Origin: an uncultured Brevinema sp.
GTDB taxonomy: Bacteria; Spirochaetota; Brevinematia; Brevinematales; Brevinemataceae
Reading direction: 5' to 3'
NCBI GenBank assembly: GCA_947036575.1
Contig: CAMQSH010000001.1
Location: 1-60,472, forward strand
DNA length: 60,472 nucleotides
The notes below the pieces were generated by a model. That model was not told the origin of the DNA. It searched no databases and saw only the letters and a program-made list of their open reading frames with translations. Shown here in pieces: positions 52,112 to 60,472 of the stretch. Every line of letters starts with the position of its first letter. Position 1 is the stretch's first letter. Position numbers and translations under genes: made by a program.

Positions 52112-53011
52112 CTATAATTTTGTTATTTGTTTAACCCTGTAAATAGGTCCATGTTGAATTTCCTTACCCAACATTCCTAAGTAACGGACAATAATTGATA
52201 AGATCCCAAAAATTCCTGTCAATCCAAAGGAAATAAGTACAAATAAAGTGGTCCACCCAGGAGCAATATCTTGTTTAAATAGGTGAATACAAACAGCATA
52301 GATTATCCCAAGTATAGAAACAACAAAACATGTGCTAGAAATTAAAAAAGCAATCCTTGGTAACAAATCTGAGAACATCATCATATACAATGTATATTCA
52401 TTTTTTGATAGTAAAACATTTTTATTTGTCTTATATTCAATTGCTTTAGTTTTATATCCAGTGGTTTGCAATAACACTCTTAAAGGAAGTATTTTACTAC
52501 TTGTTAATGTATAAGTATTCAACACTCTTTTGGAGATTAAAAATATGAATTCATGCTGAACAAGAATTTCTTCTTCGGATACCCAATTAACAAGTCTAAG
52601 TATTGCTCTATGTCTAAACTTACTATAACGAGTACTTAGCACTATAATATCAGTACCATTTTTATGTTCATCATACATCAGTTGTAGTTGAGAAATTAAA
52701 TCTGGTATTGTCCCATCTGTAATAATAAAAACAGAATCTCCTTTAGAAAATTCAATACCAGCCCTTAGAGCGTGGTCTTGAACATGCCCTCTCCCCATAT
52801 CTACAAACATAATATCGTTGGATGTAGGTTGCAGGATTTGTTTTAATTCATGTGCTGATAAAATAGAATTATTGACCAATATAAGTTCGTAATATTCAAA
52901 GTAAGAGGATATCCATGTTTCTAATTCGTTAAATTGCTTAGCACTAAGATTTATTAAAGAATCATAGTATACAACAAAAGAAGCATAGTTTTTTTCTTTT
53001 TGATTAATCAA
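52112..53011 (-). CDS. Family 2 glycosyltransferase with C-terminal membrane helices
   Basis: 299 residues: soluble GT-A part (1-200) with V-D-M-G-R-G-H-V-Q-D-H-A-L near 72-84, then F-I-I-T-D-G near 97 at the metal-site position. Two strong hydrophobic segments near 218-240 and 250-275 anchor it, like undecaprenyl-phosphate glycosyltransferases. Overlaps the upstream gene by 4 bp. It probably loads a sugar on a lipid carrier for the membrane transferases encoded nearby. Confidence 0.78.
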   Translation of the reverse strand: MINQKEKNYASFVVYYDSLINLSAKQFNELETWISSYFEYYELILVNNSILSAHELKQILQPTSNDIMFVDMGRGHVQDHALRAGIEFSKGDSVFIITDGTIPDLISQLQLMYDEHKNGTDIIVLSTRYSKFRHRAILRLVNWVSEEEILVQHEFIFLISKRVLNTYTLTSSKILPLRVLLQTTGYKTKAIEYKTNKNVLLSKNEYTLYMMMFSDLLPRIAFLISSTCFVVSILGIIYAVCIHLFKQDIAPGWTTLFVLISFGLTGIFGILSIIVRYLGMLGKEIQHGPIYRVKQITKL

Positions 53012-54312
53012 TTTTTTCTCCTTGTAAATATTTGTAAAACAGGTCTAACAAAAGAGAGAATCTCTTCTTTATCAGGCACGCTACACAATACAGCTAATAC
53101 CATTAAAAACCAAAATGGCACAAACCATAAAACATAGTTCATTCCTACATGAACCGCTGAATGTTGCATAAAAATAATATAATGAGATAAGGCTCCAAAA
53201 AAAGATAAAATAATAATAACATATAGAGCAAGTATTTTTTGTGCAGGAATAAGAATACCCGTTCCAATAAGCTGTAGCATACGAGGAAATATGTGTCCAA
53301 GAAAACGTAGAAATATAATTGTTATTCCTATAGCGCTACCTATAGCCAAGGATATTCCGTAAATTTTAATATCAAAAATATATAGCTCTAAAACACCTAA
53401 TAGTGTATATATAGAATCTTCATCATACTCTAATCTAGTATTTATAGTACGCCAATATAATCGACCTAAGATTAGGTCAAAATTACCCAGTAATATAGTA
53501 TGAATGATCAAAGTAACTACAATACCTAATATACAAGCTGCAGATGTTTTAAGAAAAATAGAGAAAAATTCTTTCCAAATCCACCCTCTTGAAAGAGCAA
53601 AATAAAAAATAGGTAGGGTAGTCATTATCATAATGGTAGTGAGAAATTCGTATCCCATACTTGCCTTTAGGGCAATAGTCAAAAATACAAATAAATACAT
53701 ATATTTATAATGTTTTTCATTTTGTTGATATAAATAATATGCTACAACAAGTAAGGGTAAAAACCAAGACCAAGTCATCCAATAAATATTACGAGCAAAT
53801 ATTGTTAACCATATATTTGTAGATATCACCCACACGCCCATAATACTTACAGAAAACAAACCAAATTCATATGCCAAAAATGTCAGTAATAATGCTAACA
53901 CAAGAGCTGTGGCTAAGGCAACAACTGCTTGGGTAAGTCGGTAACTTTTCCATTGACTATAAAGATCATCTTTAAAAATTACTCTTGTGCCAAGTTGGTA
54001 AAAAGGACGTAATAATATGCTTTGCACACCTAAATGAGAGGTGTACATGCTTACACTATCGATATTTGTAATATCAGGAATTTTGTCATAAGCAACCATG
54101 CCTATATTTTGTAAAAAATGCTTTGAATGTTCAGGAAAAATATCATCAACTATTAGATCAGTGAGAATTAAATTGGCACTGTCATGTTGATGATACCAAA
54201 AAACATCCCATTTACTAATACTCAGAAAAGCAGTCATTCCATTGAAAAACCACAGGACAAAAAATATTAGAAAAAATATTTTATATTTATTTGTTACAAT
54301 CATTGTTTTCAT
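53008..54312 (-). CDS. Polytopic membrane protein, GT-C-like
   Basis: The start is set at 54312 (434 residues), where AAGGA lies 8 bp upstream; an earlier Met at 54375 would overlap the oxidoreductase gene by 47 bp. About ten hydrophobic segments; the first external loop includes S-K-W-D-V-F-W-Y-H-Q-H-D-S near 30-42 with an acidic residue where GT-C enzymes need one. It is coupled to the preceding oxidoreductase gene. Probably a glycosyltransferase using a lipid-linked sugar; family unnamed. Confidence 0.68.
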   Translation of the reverse strand: MKTMIVTNKYKIFFLIFFVLWFFNGMTAFLSISKWDVFWYHQHDSANLILTDLIVDDIFPEHSKHFLQNIGMVAYDKIPDITNIDSVSMYTSHLGVQSILLRPFYQLGTRVIFKDDLYSQWKSYRLTQAVVALATALVLALLLTFLAYEFGLFSVSIMGVWVISTNIWLTIFARNIYWMTWSWFLPLLVVAYYLYQQNEKHYKYMYLFVFLTIALKASMGYEFLTTIMIMTTLPIFYFALSRGWIWKEFFSIFLKTSAACILGIVVTLIIHTILLGNFDLILGRLYWRTINTRLEYDEDSIYTLLGVLELYIFDIKIYGISLAIGSAIGITIIFLRFLGHIFPRMLQLIGTGILIPAQKILALYVIIILSFFGALSHYIIFMQHSAVHVGMNYVLWFVPFWFLMVLAVLCSVPDKEEILSFVRPVLQIFTRRKN

Positions 54313-54328
54313 TAATTTAGTCCTTGTT

Positions 54329-55441
54329 TTATAAAAATTTATCCATTTCATAGATAGTGTTAATTTTACCACCAAGTACAGAAATAAAAGTGGGTGATTC
54401 TGAATCTTGCTGGATGATTACGGGTCGAGAATCGGATAAAGAACTTGCCTGTATTAAGGCTTTTACTGTAAAAATACTTCCATTGTATTCTGGTAAAATA
54501 TCATATCGAAGATATTTTTTTGCTAATTGATACATATGAACCCAAGCTGATTCGGGACGAACAGGACAAATATTACAGTTTTGCACTTGTTTTGTAGAGC
54601 AGGTTTTTGATTTTTTTTGACAAGAAAAATCAGGTGTATCAGAAAAGGATGTTTCATGAGGTGTGTACCGTACAGCAGATAAAGAAAATTGCCCTTGAAA
54701 ATCAAAAGGCATTAAGGAGAAAAATGGCCCGTCCATGACGGTTAAACCATAGTTTTGCAAAGCTGGGGGAACATTACACAGCACCATTTCTGTAAGTTCA
54801 AATTTCATAGGCAAAAGATTAAAACCAAAAGCTTGAATAATAGTGTTTAGAGATCCATATGTAGTATTTAATACCCAGTCTGCCTCTATAGGAGTGTGAT
54901 TGTCACTTTTAATAATCCAATGAGAACTTTGAGGGATGACCTCTTTTAAGCGAAAATTTGGAATGAATTGAATATTATTCGTATTTTGAATTTGTTCTAA
55001 AAAATAGTCTTTAAGTTTTAGCATATCAACTGTATATTCTAAAGCACTATATGTAGCCTCTATATATTCTGTGTTGAAAAATTGTTGTGAATTTATTGGT
55101 GTATATGGAATAGACGCTTCTCTACAGAATTTTTCAAAATTTTCAGCAGATGCAAAAGAAAACTGTTTTGCAACAGCATAAATTTTACTGTAATTATCTA
55201 GAACAGCCATAGGATATTCTAAATGAAAACGCTCAAAATATTCGTTACATTTAATAGCTGTATGTAAAGATCGAGGATAATGATAACCATTGTGAAGACG
55301 CGCTTGATTAACATATGTTGCTCGAGAGAAAATATCAGTATCATAATCTAGTAGTGTGATTTTTTTAAGAGGGTTTTTTTGAGCTAATTTAAGAGCAGCA
55401 TAGCAACCATATATACCTGCTCCAAATATTACATAACTCAT
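54329..55441 (-). CDS. FAD-dependent oxidoreductase (DAO-type)
   Basis: 370 residues. The dinucleotide motif V-I-F-G-A-G-I-Y-G-C-Y-A-A is at the very N-terminus, with the acidic end of strand 2 at L-L-D-Y-D near 30-34, then R-A-T-Y-V-N-Q-A-R-L-H-N-G-Y-H-Y-P-R-S near 40-58. The C-terminal half carries a Cys-rich insert (C-Q-K-K-S-K-T-C and Q-N-C-N-I-C near 275-295), which could bind a metal. It is the first gene of the polysaccharide operon (no gene between it and 55758), so it may oxidise a sugar precursor. Substrate not predictable. Confidence 0.78.
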   Translation of the reverse strand: MSYVIFGAGIYGCYAALKLAQKNPLKKITLLDYDTDIFSRATYVNQARLHNGYHYPRSLHTAIKCNEYFERFHLEYPMAVLDNYSKIYAVAKQFSFASAENFEKFCREASIPYTPINSQQFFNTEYIEATYSALEYTVDMLKLKDYFLEQIQNTNNIQFIPNFRLKEVIPQSSHWIIKSDNHTPIEADWVLNTTYGSLNTIIQAFGFNLLPMKFELTEMVLCNVPPALQNYGLTVMDGPFFSLMPFDFQGQFSLSAVRYTPHETSFSDTPDFSCQKKSKTCSTKQVQNCNICPVRPESAWVHMYQLAKKYLRYDILPEYNGSIFTVKALIQASSLSDSRPVIIQQDSESPTFISVLGGKINTIYEMDKFL

Positions 55442-55684
55442 ACTATACTCCTAAACACAAATACAAATACTTTTAAATAATCACTGTTGGCAGAAAAATA
55501 TTATAAATCATTTCATCGTTTTTGTCAATTCTACACCCTATTTATCTCTTAACTTTTGTAAAATTATCAAAAACAGTTAAAAATATTTACTGTTTCTAAG
55601 TAATATTTCACTATAATATTTAAAAACTTTAAGTATTTACAAACAAACATATTAAAACTTTATATTCATATATCAAATAAAATC
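55442..55684. other. Divergent control region: polysaccharide operon and alpha-galactosidase
   Basis: About 240 bp of very AT-rich sequence without a gene. It should hold the minus-strand promoter of the oxidoreductase operon; I see no single clear one. Confidence 0.4.
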
Positions 55685-55712
55685 TTGTTTAATTTAAAAT
55701 ATAAATTATAAT
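55685..55712 (+). promoter_or_regulatory. Promoter of the alpha-galactosidase operon
   Basis: TTGTTT (55685-55690), 16-bp spacer, TATAAT (55707-55712), 45 bp upstream of the ATG. The -10 box overlaps the first unit of a 12-bp tandem repeat. Confidence 0.6.
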
Positions 55713-55746
55713 TACAATACAAATTACAATACAAATTACAATATTA
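55711..55746 (+). repeat. Three 12-bp tandem repeats (ATTACAATACAA) in the leader
   Basis: Units at 55711, 55723 and 55735 (the last changed at its end) run from the -10 box to the AGGAG of the alpha-galactosidase gene. A change in copy number would shift promoter-to-RBS distance and early transcript composition. Confidence 0.8.
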
Positions 55747-55757
55747 GGAGATATTTT

Positions 55758-58004
55758 ATGTCTATTTCTATAAAAAATCAACAATTTCACTTACAGACAC
55801 CTACAACTAGTTATATTATGGATATTATATCAACTGGGGAATTGAGACATTTATACTACGGAAATAAACTTCATCAAGATGCAAAGTTAGAACACACAAA
55901 TCTTACTATGGTTTTAGCGGAAAGTCCAACAAAAGACAGGACCATATCTTATTATAATATTTCTCGTGAATATCCTAGCTATGGACGCTCTGATTATAGA
56001 GAAGGTTCTATACATATTCAAAATGATCAATATGGGGATACTATTATTGAGTTAGAATATTTATCTCATTATATTATATCAAATTGTCCTTCTTTAAAAA
56101 ATTTACCACATATTAGAAATACACAAGATAAGGCTGAGACTTTAGTTATTACTATGATTGATAAAAGTTTAGGATTAGAGATAGATTTATATTACACTAT
56201 CTTAGAAGAAAGTGATGTAATTACTCGATTTTCTATTATTAAAAATACAGGTTCTATGAACTTAAAGATATTATCTGCATTATCTTTATCGTTGGATATT
56301 TGTTGTGATAAAAATTGGGAACTTATTACTCTGAATGGTACTTGGGGTAGAGAAAGAAAATTAGAACGTTCTCCTATTTCTTATGGAGCTCATTATATTT
56401 CGAGTACTCAAGGTAACAGTAGTTCTTCTTTACATAATCCTTTTGGGATGCTTGTACGTCCCTATACAACAGAAACTAGTGGGGAAGCTATTGCAACGTC
56501 TCTTATTTATAGTGGAAATCATAAATTAAATGTTGAATTAACACCCCTAGATAATTTAAGACTTATGTTAGGTATCAATCCTTTTGATTTTAATTGGTCC
56601 TTAAATCCTGGTGAAGAATTCACTACTCCTCAAGCTGTTATTTGTTACTCAAGTCAAGGTATGGGCAGCGTTTCTCGTGAACTACACCATTTTGTTCAAA
56701 ATAGAATTATTAACCCAAAATGGAAAGACCATCAACGTTATATTCTTATTAATAATTGGGAGGGAACATACTTTGATTTTAATGAAGATAAAATTCTTGC
56801 TATGGCAGAAGAGGCTAAAAAACTAGGTATTGAATTATTCGTTCTTGATGATGGGTGGTTTGGACATAGAGACAATGATTTTACCTCATTAGGGGATTGG
56901 TTTGATTATAAAACTAAACTACCTAATGGAATAAAAGGTCTCTCTCAAAAGATCTCAGACCTTGGGTTAAAATTTGGACTTTGGTTTGAACCAGAAATGA
57001 TTAGTGAAGATAGTGATCTCTTTAAAAATCATCCAGAATGGCGTATTGAATGTCCTAGATATATACCTTGTCAAGGTCGAAATCAATATGTATTAGATAT
57101 GACTAGAAAAGATGTTCAAGACTATTTATACGAAAAAATTAGTAGTGTTTTAGAGGAATCTACAATTCATTATGTGAAATGGGATAAAAATCGAAATCTT
57201 ACTGATATTATGAGTAGAGAATTACCAGTAAATCAACAAAAAGAATTTGTACATCGTTATATGTTGAGTCTTTATCAACTTTTTGATCGTTTAATAACAA
57301 AATTTCCTGACATACTCTTTGAAAGTTGTTCTGCTGGAGGAAATCGTTTTGATTTAGGAATGTTGTACTATATGCCTCAAACATGGGCTAGTGATAATAC
57401 AGATGCTATTCAACGCCTTGATATCCAGTGGGGTTCTAGCATGGGCTATCCTCTATCTTCTATAGGTTCTCATGTTTCAGAAAGTCCAAATCATCAAACA
57501 GGAAGATATGCCTCTCTTCAACTAAGAGGTGCTGTTGCTTTATTTGGAACTTTTGGTTATGAACTAGATCCTCTTAAAATCCCTTTAAAAGAAAAGGAAA
57601 TTATCAAACAACAAATCCATGCATTCAAAAAATATAGAACACTTATTAGTCAAGGTGATTTTTATCGTATTCAAAGCCCTGAAACAAATGTTTGTTCTTG
57701 GGGTGTTGTTTCCTCTGATAAAACAGAAGCGTTAATCATGGTCACAAGAATACTATCTTCTGCAAATCCTACAATGATAAAAATTAACATTCCTAATTTA
57801 ATTTCAAGTGCATTGTATTCTGTAGATGAACTAGGAATAACAGCCTATGGAAATGAATTAATGAATTCAGGACTTTGGATGCCTGTCTCTAATGAGTTTA
57901 TTAAGAATACAGAATTATCTTGTTTCTGTTCTTGGAATAGATCAGGGATAGATCCTTGTTTTCCAGATTTTTCAGGAATGGTTTTTCATATAAAAAAAAT
58001 ATAA
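55758..58004 (+). CDS. Alpha-galactosidase, GH36
   Basis: 748 residues, cytosolic, full length for the bacterial tetrameric type. N-terminal beta-supersandwich (1-320), then the barrel. F-V-L-D-D-G-W-F is at 361-368, the nucleophile Asp476 is in V-K-W-D-K-N-R, and the acid/base Asp546 in W-A-S-D-N-T-D; the 70-residue spacing equals that of the Lactobacillus acidophilus enzyme (482/552). E-S-C-S-A-G-G-N-R-F near 522-531 lines the galactose pocket. It releases galactose from melibiose, raffinose and stachyose and is co-transcribed with the transporter 35 bp downstream. Confidence 0.95.
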   Translation: MSISIKNQQFHLQTPTTSYIMDIISTGELRHLYYGNKLHQDAKLEHTNLTMVLAESPTKDRTISYYNISREYPSYGRSDYREGSIHIQNDQYGDTIIELEYLSHYIISNCPSLKNLPHIRNTQDKAETLVITMIDKSLGLEIDLYYTILEESDVITRFSIIKNTGSMNLKILSALSLSLDICCDKNWELITLNGTWGRERKLERSPISYGAHYISSTQGNSSSSLHNPFGMLVRPYTTETSGEAIATSLIYSGNHKLNVELTPLDNLRLMLGINPFDFNWSLNPGEEFTTPQAVICYSSQGMGSVSRELHHFVQNRIINPKWKDHQRYILINNWEGTYFDFNEDKILAMAEEAKKLGIELFVLDDGWFGHRDNDFTSLGDWFDYKTKLPNGIKGLSQKISDLGLKFGLWFEPEMISEDSDLFKNHPEWRIECPRYIPCQGRNQYVLDMTRKDVQDYLYEKISSVLEESTIHYVKWDKNRNLTDIMSRELPVNQQKEFVHRYMLSLYQLFDRLITKFPDILFESCSAGGNRFDLGMLYYMPQTWASDNTDAIQRLDIQWGSSMGYPLSSIGSHVSESPNHQTGRYASLQLRGAVALFGTFGYELDPLKIPLKEKEIIKQQIHAFKKYRTLISQGDFYRIQSPETNVCSWGVVSSDKTEALIMVTRILSSANPTMIKINIPNLISSALYSVDELGITAYGNELMNSGLWMPVSNEFIKNTELSCFCSWNRSGIDPCFPDFSGMVFHIKKI

Positions 58005-58039
58005 ATTAAAATAATATAAGAATACAAGGAGTAATATAT

Positions 58040-59365
58040 ATGCTTAGTTTTTCAGAGAAATCTGCCTACGGTATGGGGGCTTTTGGTAAAGATATTGCTA
58101 TTACCACAGTTTATTTATTTTTAATGTTTTACTTAACAGATGTTGTTGGACTAAATCCAGCTTTTGTTGGTACCTTATTTTTAATTACTCGTTTATGGGA
58201 TGCTTTTAACGATCCTATGATGGGAATGATTGTTGATAATACTCGTACTAAATGGGGGAAATTCAAACCTTGGATAGCTATTGGAACTATTACGAATTCA
58301 ATTATTCTCTTACTATTATTCTATCAACCTTCTTTTATTAGTAAAGATGGTATGTATATTTATATTACTATTACTTATGTTTTATGGGGCATGACATATA
58401 CAATGATAGATATTCCTTTTTGGTCTATGGTTCCTGTTGTTGCAACTTCACAGTCTGATAGAGCTCAAATTGCTACTATTTTACGATTTTGTGCAAGTAT
58501 CCCATGGATGTTAGTGGGTACCTTTGGATTGAGTATTATTTCTAAACTCAGTGGAGGAAGTATTCAGGCTATAGAACAAAGTCAAGGCTTTTTCTTAATA
58601 ACAGTAGGATTGATTTTTATTTTTAATCTCTCTATATTAATCTTATTAGTTAAATTAAAAACAAACGAGAAAGATAATACCCACCAAGAAAAAATTACTA
58701 TTAAACAAGCATTTACTATCATTTCTAAAAATGATCAATTACTAGCATTTATGGGAATTGTTTTACTTTTTAATAGTATGGTCCAATTAGTTAATGGAGC
58801 AAGTCTATACTTCTTTACTTATGTTTCTGGAGATAAGAATTTATTTAGTGTGTTTTCTGGCGTAGGTGGTATTGCAGAATTAGCTGGCATTTTTTCCTAT
58901 CCTATTATTGCAAAATATTTAGATCCTAAAAAATCATTTGCCTTAGCTTGTACTATTCCTATTACGGGTTGGTTGTTACTTCTTTATTCAAGTTATTTTG
59001 CACCTACTAATATTCCTATTGTAATGTTTTCAAGTATTTTTTATAAAATTGGTGCAGGATTATTTTTAGCTGGATCTATAGTAATGCTTGCTAATATTGT
59101 AGATTATTCTGAGAAAAAATTTGGTACACGAAATGAAAGTATTATATTCTCTATACAAACTCTCTTGGTAAAATCAGCTTCTGCATTTAGTGGTTGGATA
59201 GTTGGAATTTCATTAGCTCTTTCTGGATATATAGCAAATCAAGTACAAACAGAGTCAGTACTGATGACTATCCGTATGTTAATGACAGTTATTCCTTTAG
59301 TACTTGGATTATTAGCACTTTATATAGATAAGAAATATTTCAAATTACATTCTATTCAAGATTAA
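58040..59365 (+). CDS. GPH-family (MelB-like) sugar symporter
   Basis: 441 residues with about twelve hydrophobic segments. The start F-S-E-K-S-A-Y-G-M-G-A-F-G-K-D, the cation-site region L-W-D-A-F-N-D-P-M-M-G with Asp residues, and D-N-T-R-T-K-W-G-K-F-K-P-W are the standard GPH signatures. It imports alpha-galactosides with a cation for the GH36 enzyme. RafB- or MelB-type function is inferred from the partner. The 3' end is followed after about 24 bp by a run of nine C. Confidence 0.92.
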   Translation: MLSFSEKSAYGMGAFGKDIAITTVYLFLMFYLTDVVGLNPAFVGTLFLITRLWDAFNDPMMGMIVDNTRTKWGKFKPWIAIGTITNSIILLLLFYQPSFISKDGMYIYITITYVLWGMTYTMIDIPFWSMVPVVATSQSDRAQIATILRFCASIPWMLVGTFGLSIISKLSGGSIQAIEQSQGFFLITVGLIFIFNLSILILLVKLKTNEKDNTHQEKITIKQAFTIISKNDQLLAFMGIVLLFNSMVQLVNGASLYFFTYVSGDKNLFSVFSGVGGIAELAGIFSYPIIAKYLDPKKSFALACTIPITGWLLLLYSSYFAPTNIPIVMFSSIFYKIGAGLFLAGSIVMLANIVDYSEKKFGTRNESIIFSIQTLLVKSASAFSGWIVGISLALSGYIANQVQTESVLMTIRMLMTVIPLVLGLLALYIDKKYFKLHSIQD

Positions 59366-59379
59366 ATAAATACAAGAGG

Positions 59380-59940
59380 TTACAAAGACCCCCCCCCACC
59401 CTCAACAATAGCCACTTCCTCAGGCCTCAATTCATAGAGAGCATAAACGAGTTTATTGATCTGATTTTCTTCTACGCTAATATCTTAATTCGATTCTTTC
59501 TTTTTTAGGATTTTACCTACTAAGTCCGTGATCTGAGTTTCCTACTCTGGTGTAGCTACTGATATTGGGAACTTTACGAGTCTATCTTTCCTATCCTTTA
59601 TCACTAAGTTATATAGGTGATATAAATTTATAAAATAAATAATATCCTAGTTGTGAAAATAAAATTCCCATAATATAGGGTAAATGATTCCCTGTCATAA
59701 TAAAATTTTTTTATCAGGATGTATTCCTTTTGTATCATAGCAAAAACTAGCTTATTGCGTTGTTTCAAGATAGATAATCTTAGGTTTATCAAAATCTTCT
59801 AAATAAGCATAATTACAAAGATTATCAGGAGTATCTCCTTGATTTTGTTATTTCTGTACTGTTTTGATCTAGGTGTTTTTTGATAGCTGGATAATCATCA
59901 ATTTTGATAGGATCTATATTTTTTCTTTTTACCCCATTAT
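59380..59940 (-). pseudogene. Decayed C-terminal part of a type II/Eco57I-like DNA methyltransferase or restriction-modification enzyme
   Basis: Conceptual translation of the minus strand, with several stops and frame changes, gives D-P-I-K-I-D-D-Y-P-A-I-K-K-H-L, then E-D-F-D-K-P-K-I-I-Y-L-E-T, Y-D-T-K-G-I-H-P-D-K-K, M-T-G-N-H-L-P-Y, L-V-K-F-P-I-S-V-A-T-P-E, I-T-D-L-V-G-K-I-L and finally N-K-L-V-Y-A-L-Y-E-L with R-P-E-E-V-A-I-V-E. This order is the target-recognition and C-terminal part typical of such enzymes (TaqI-like specificity domain; I-D-x-L-V-Y-x-L-Y-x-L-T-x-E-E at the end). No catalytic N-P-P-Y region remains. It marks a lost restriction-modification system. Confidence 0.8.
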
Positions 59941-59957
59941 GAGTGTTTATCAACCAC

Positions 59958-59986
59958 TTATCAAAAAAAACTCAACACAATCTCAA
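59958..59986. repeat. Dispersed 28-bp motif, copy 2
   Basis: TTATCAAAAAAAACTCAACA followed by CAATCTCAA, matching 37707-37734 with one extra A and one substitution. It lies between the methyltransferase remnant and the isochorismatase gene. Confidence 0.6.
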
Positions 59987-59994
59987 CATGTTTT

Positions 59995-60472
59995 TCACTT
60001 TATTAATTTAGAAATTTCTTTAGCTTGTGGGTGAGCAAAAGTTCTTATTAATTCAAAGAGAATACTTTCATTAGAGCTGATAAGTACCCCTTCTTGTTTT
60101 AATCGCTCTAGAGCGAGTGTTTTATTTTCTAATTTGCGAGAAGAAATAGCATCCCAAATCACAATAGGCGTATACCCTGATTCTTTAAGATCTATTGCCG
60201 TTTGTAGTACACAAATATGAGATTCTATTCCACAAATAATAACGTTTTTAATAGCGTTCGTTTTTAACCATTCTTTGTAAGGGATATTATCAACGCAACT
60301 AAACTCTATCTTTTCAAAATAATGATAATCCGAGAGTCGCTCTTTAATAGGTGGCACTGTTATACCTAGTTTAGCAGAGTTTTGTTCTGTGATGGCAATA
60401 GGTAAATTTAATAAGCTACATCCTTTAATAAGAGCACAACAATTTGCTAATAGCTTTTCATACTCATAAATA
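59995..60472 (-). CDS. Isochorismatase-family cysteine hydrolase, 5' end outside window
   Basis: The frame stays open to the right edge, so an internal GTG at 60357 is not the start. The visible 158 codons include L-P-I-A-I-T-E-Q-N then K-L-G-I-T-V-P-P-I, matching the P-V-x-x-T-E-Q-x-P-x-x-L-G-x-T core of YcaC-like members, and the catalytic Cys segment I-I-C-G-I-E-S-H-I-C-V-L-Q-T-A-I-D-L. The catalytic Lys region is present as F-E-K-I-E-F-S-C; the N-terminal Asp would be outside. Substrate of the YcaC-type group is not known. No neighbour in view helps. Confidence 0.85.
   Translation of the reverse strand, partial: IYEYEKLLANCCALIKGCSLLNLPIAITEQNSAKLGITVPPIKERLSDYHYFEKIEFSCVDNIPYKEWLKTNAIKNVIICGIESHICVLQTAIDLKESGYTPIVIWDAISSRKLENKTLALERLKQEGVLISSNESILFELIRTFAHPQAKEISKLIK

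Noticed and set aside
1..60472. tRNA or rRNA genes
   Set aside because: No cloverleaf with a T-loop GTTCRA context and acceptor stem was seen; GGTTCAAG at 44219 lacks the remaining arms.
1..60472. Insertion sequences or integrases
   Set aside because: No transposase or integrase frame and no matched terminal repeats with target duplications were found; the duplications seen fit homologous recombination better.

Overview
The window is AT-rich (roughly 30% G+C by eye) and uses the standard bacterial code with ATG/AGGAG starts. The host looks like a diderm, host-associated bacterium. It carries secreted outer-membrane beta-barrel proteins ending in Phe, many lipoproteins with an L-S/A-x-C lipobox, a TRAP transporter, and several PTS systems. 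A low-GC spirochaete (Brevinema- or Brachyspira-like) or a fusobacterium would fit; nothing here decides the taxon.

Layout. (1) 1-1.4 kb: 3' end of a surface protein with internal repeats. (2) 1.6-15.4 kb: a glycosaminoglycan locus with a lipoprotein PL8 lyase, two paralogous beta-barrel proteins, a secreted EEP phosphodiesterase, a mannose-family PTS (EIIB, C, D but no EIIA), unsaturated glucuronyl hydrolase, KduI, KduD, an IclR regulator and a cytosolic heparinase II/III-like lyase. (3) 15.5-24.9 kb: a hexonate/uronate operon with galactonate dehydratase DgoD, a TRAP transporter, an IlvD/Edd dehydratase, a DapA-family aldolase, KDG kinase and KDPG aldolase, divergent from a second IclR gene. 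Together (2) and (3) form a complete route: polymer -> unsaturated disaccharide -> unsaturated uronate -> KDG -> KDPG -> pyruvate + glyceraldehyde-3-phosphate. (4) 25-30.4 kb: an unassigned operon combining a GntR regulator, a ribulose-phosphate-epimerase-like enzyme, an M20 dipeptidase, a glucose-family PTS, a UPF0303/HbpS-like protein and a NUDIX hydrolase. (5) 30.6-37.6 kb: an accessory stretch with a lipoprotein gene broken by one stop codon, a stand-alone Septu defence pair (PtuA/PtuB), an acetate transporter, a structured RNA candidate behind a perfect consensus promoter, a tandem-duplicated lipoprotein gene and a class III cyclase-like protein resembling Pycsar PycC. (6) 38.1-43.5 kb: an mngRAB-like mannosylglycerate cluster. 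(7) 44.5-55.4 kb: a surface-polysaccharide cluster with glycosyltransferases, an epimerase and polytopic membrane proteins, whose distal end is decaying through frameshifts. (8) 55.7-59.4 kb: GH36 alpha-galactosidase and a GPH sugar symporter. (9) 59.4-60.5 kb: a decayed DNA-methyltransferase fragment and a partial isochorismatase-family gene.

Recurring themes. The same palindromic leader (CGTTATTAATTAATAACG) precedes three exported-protein genes, and a fourth copy holds the stop codon of the PL8 gene. Gene-tail duplications scar two loci: the cyclase tail between the lipoprotein copies, and a glycosyltransferase tail at 47.4 kb. Both IclR genes have a GTTAT...ATAAC palindrome just upstream of the ribosome binding site. 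Two intergenic regions hold promoter-plus-structured-RNA candidates that I could not match to a known family.
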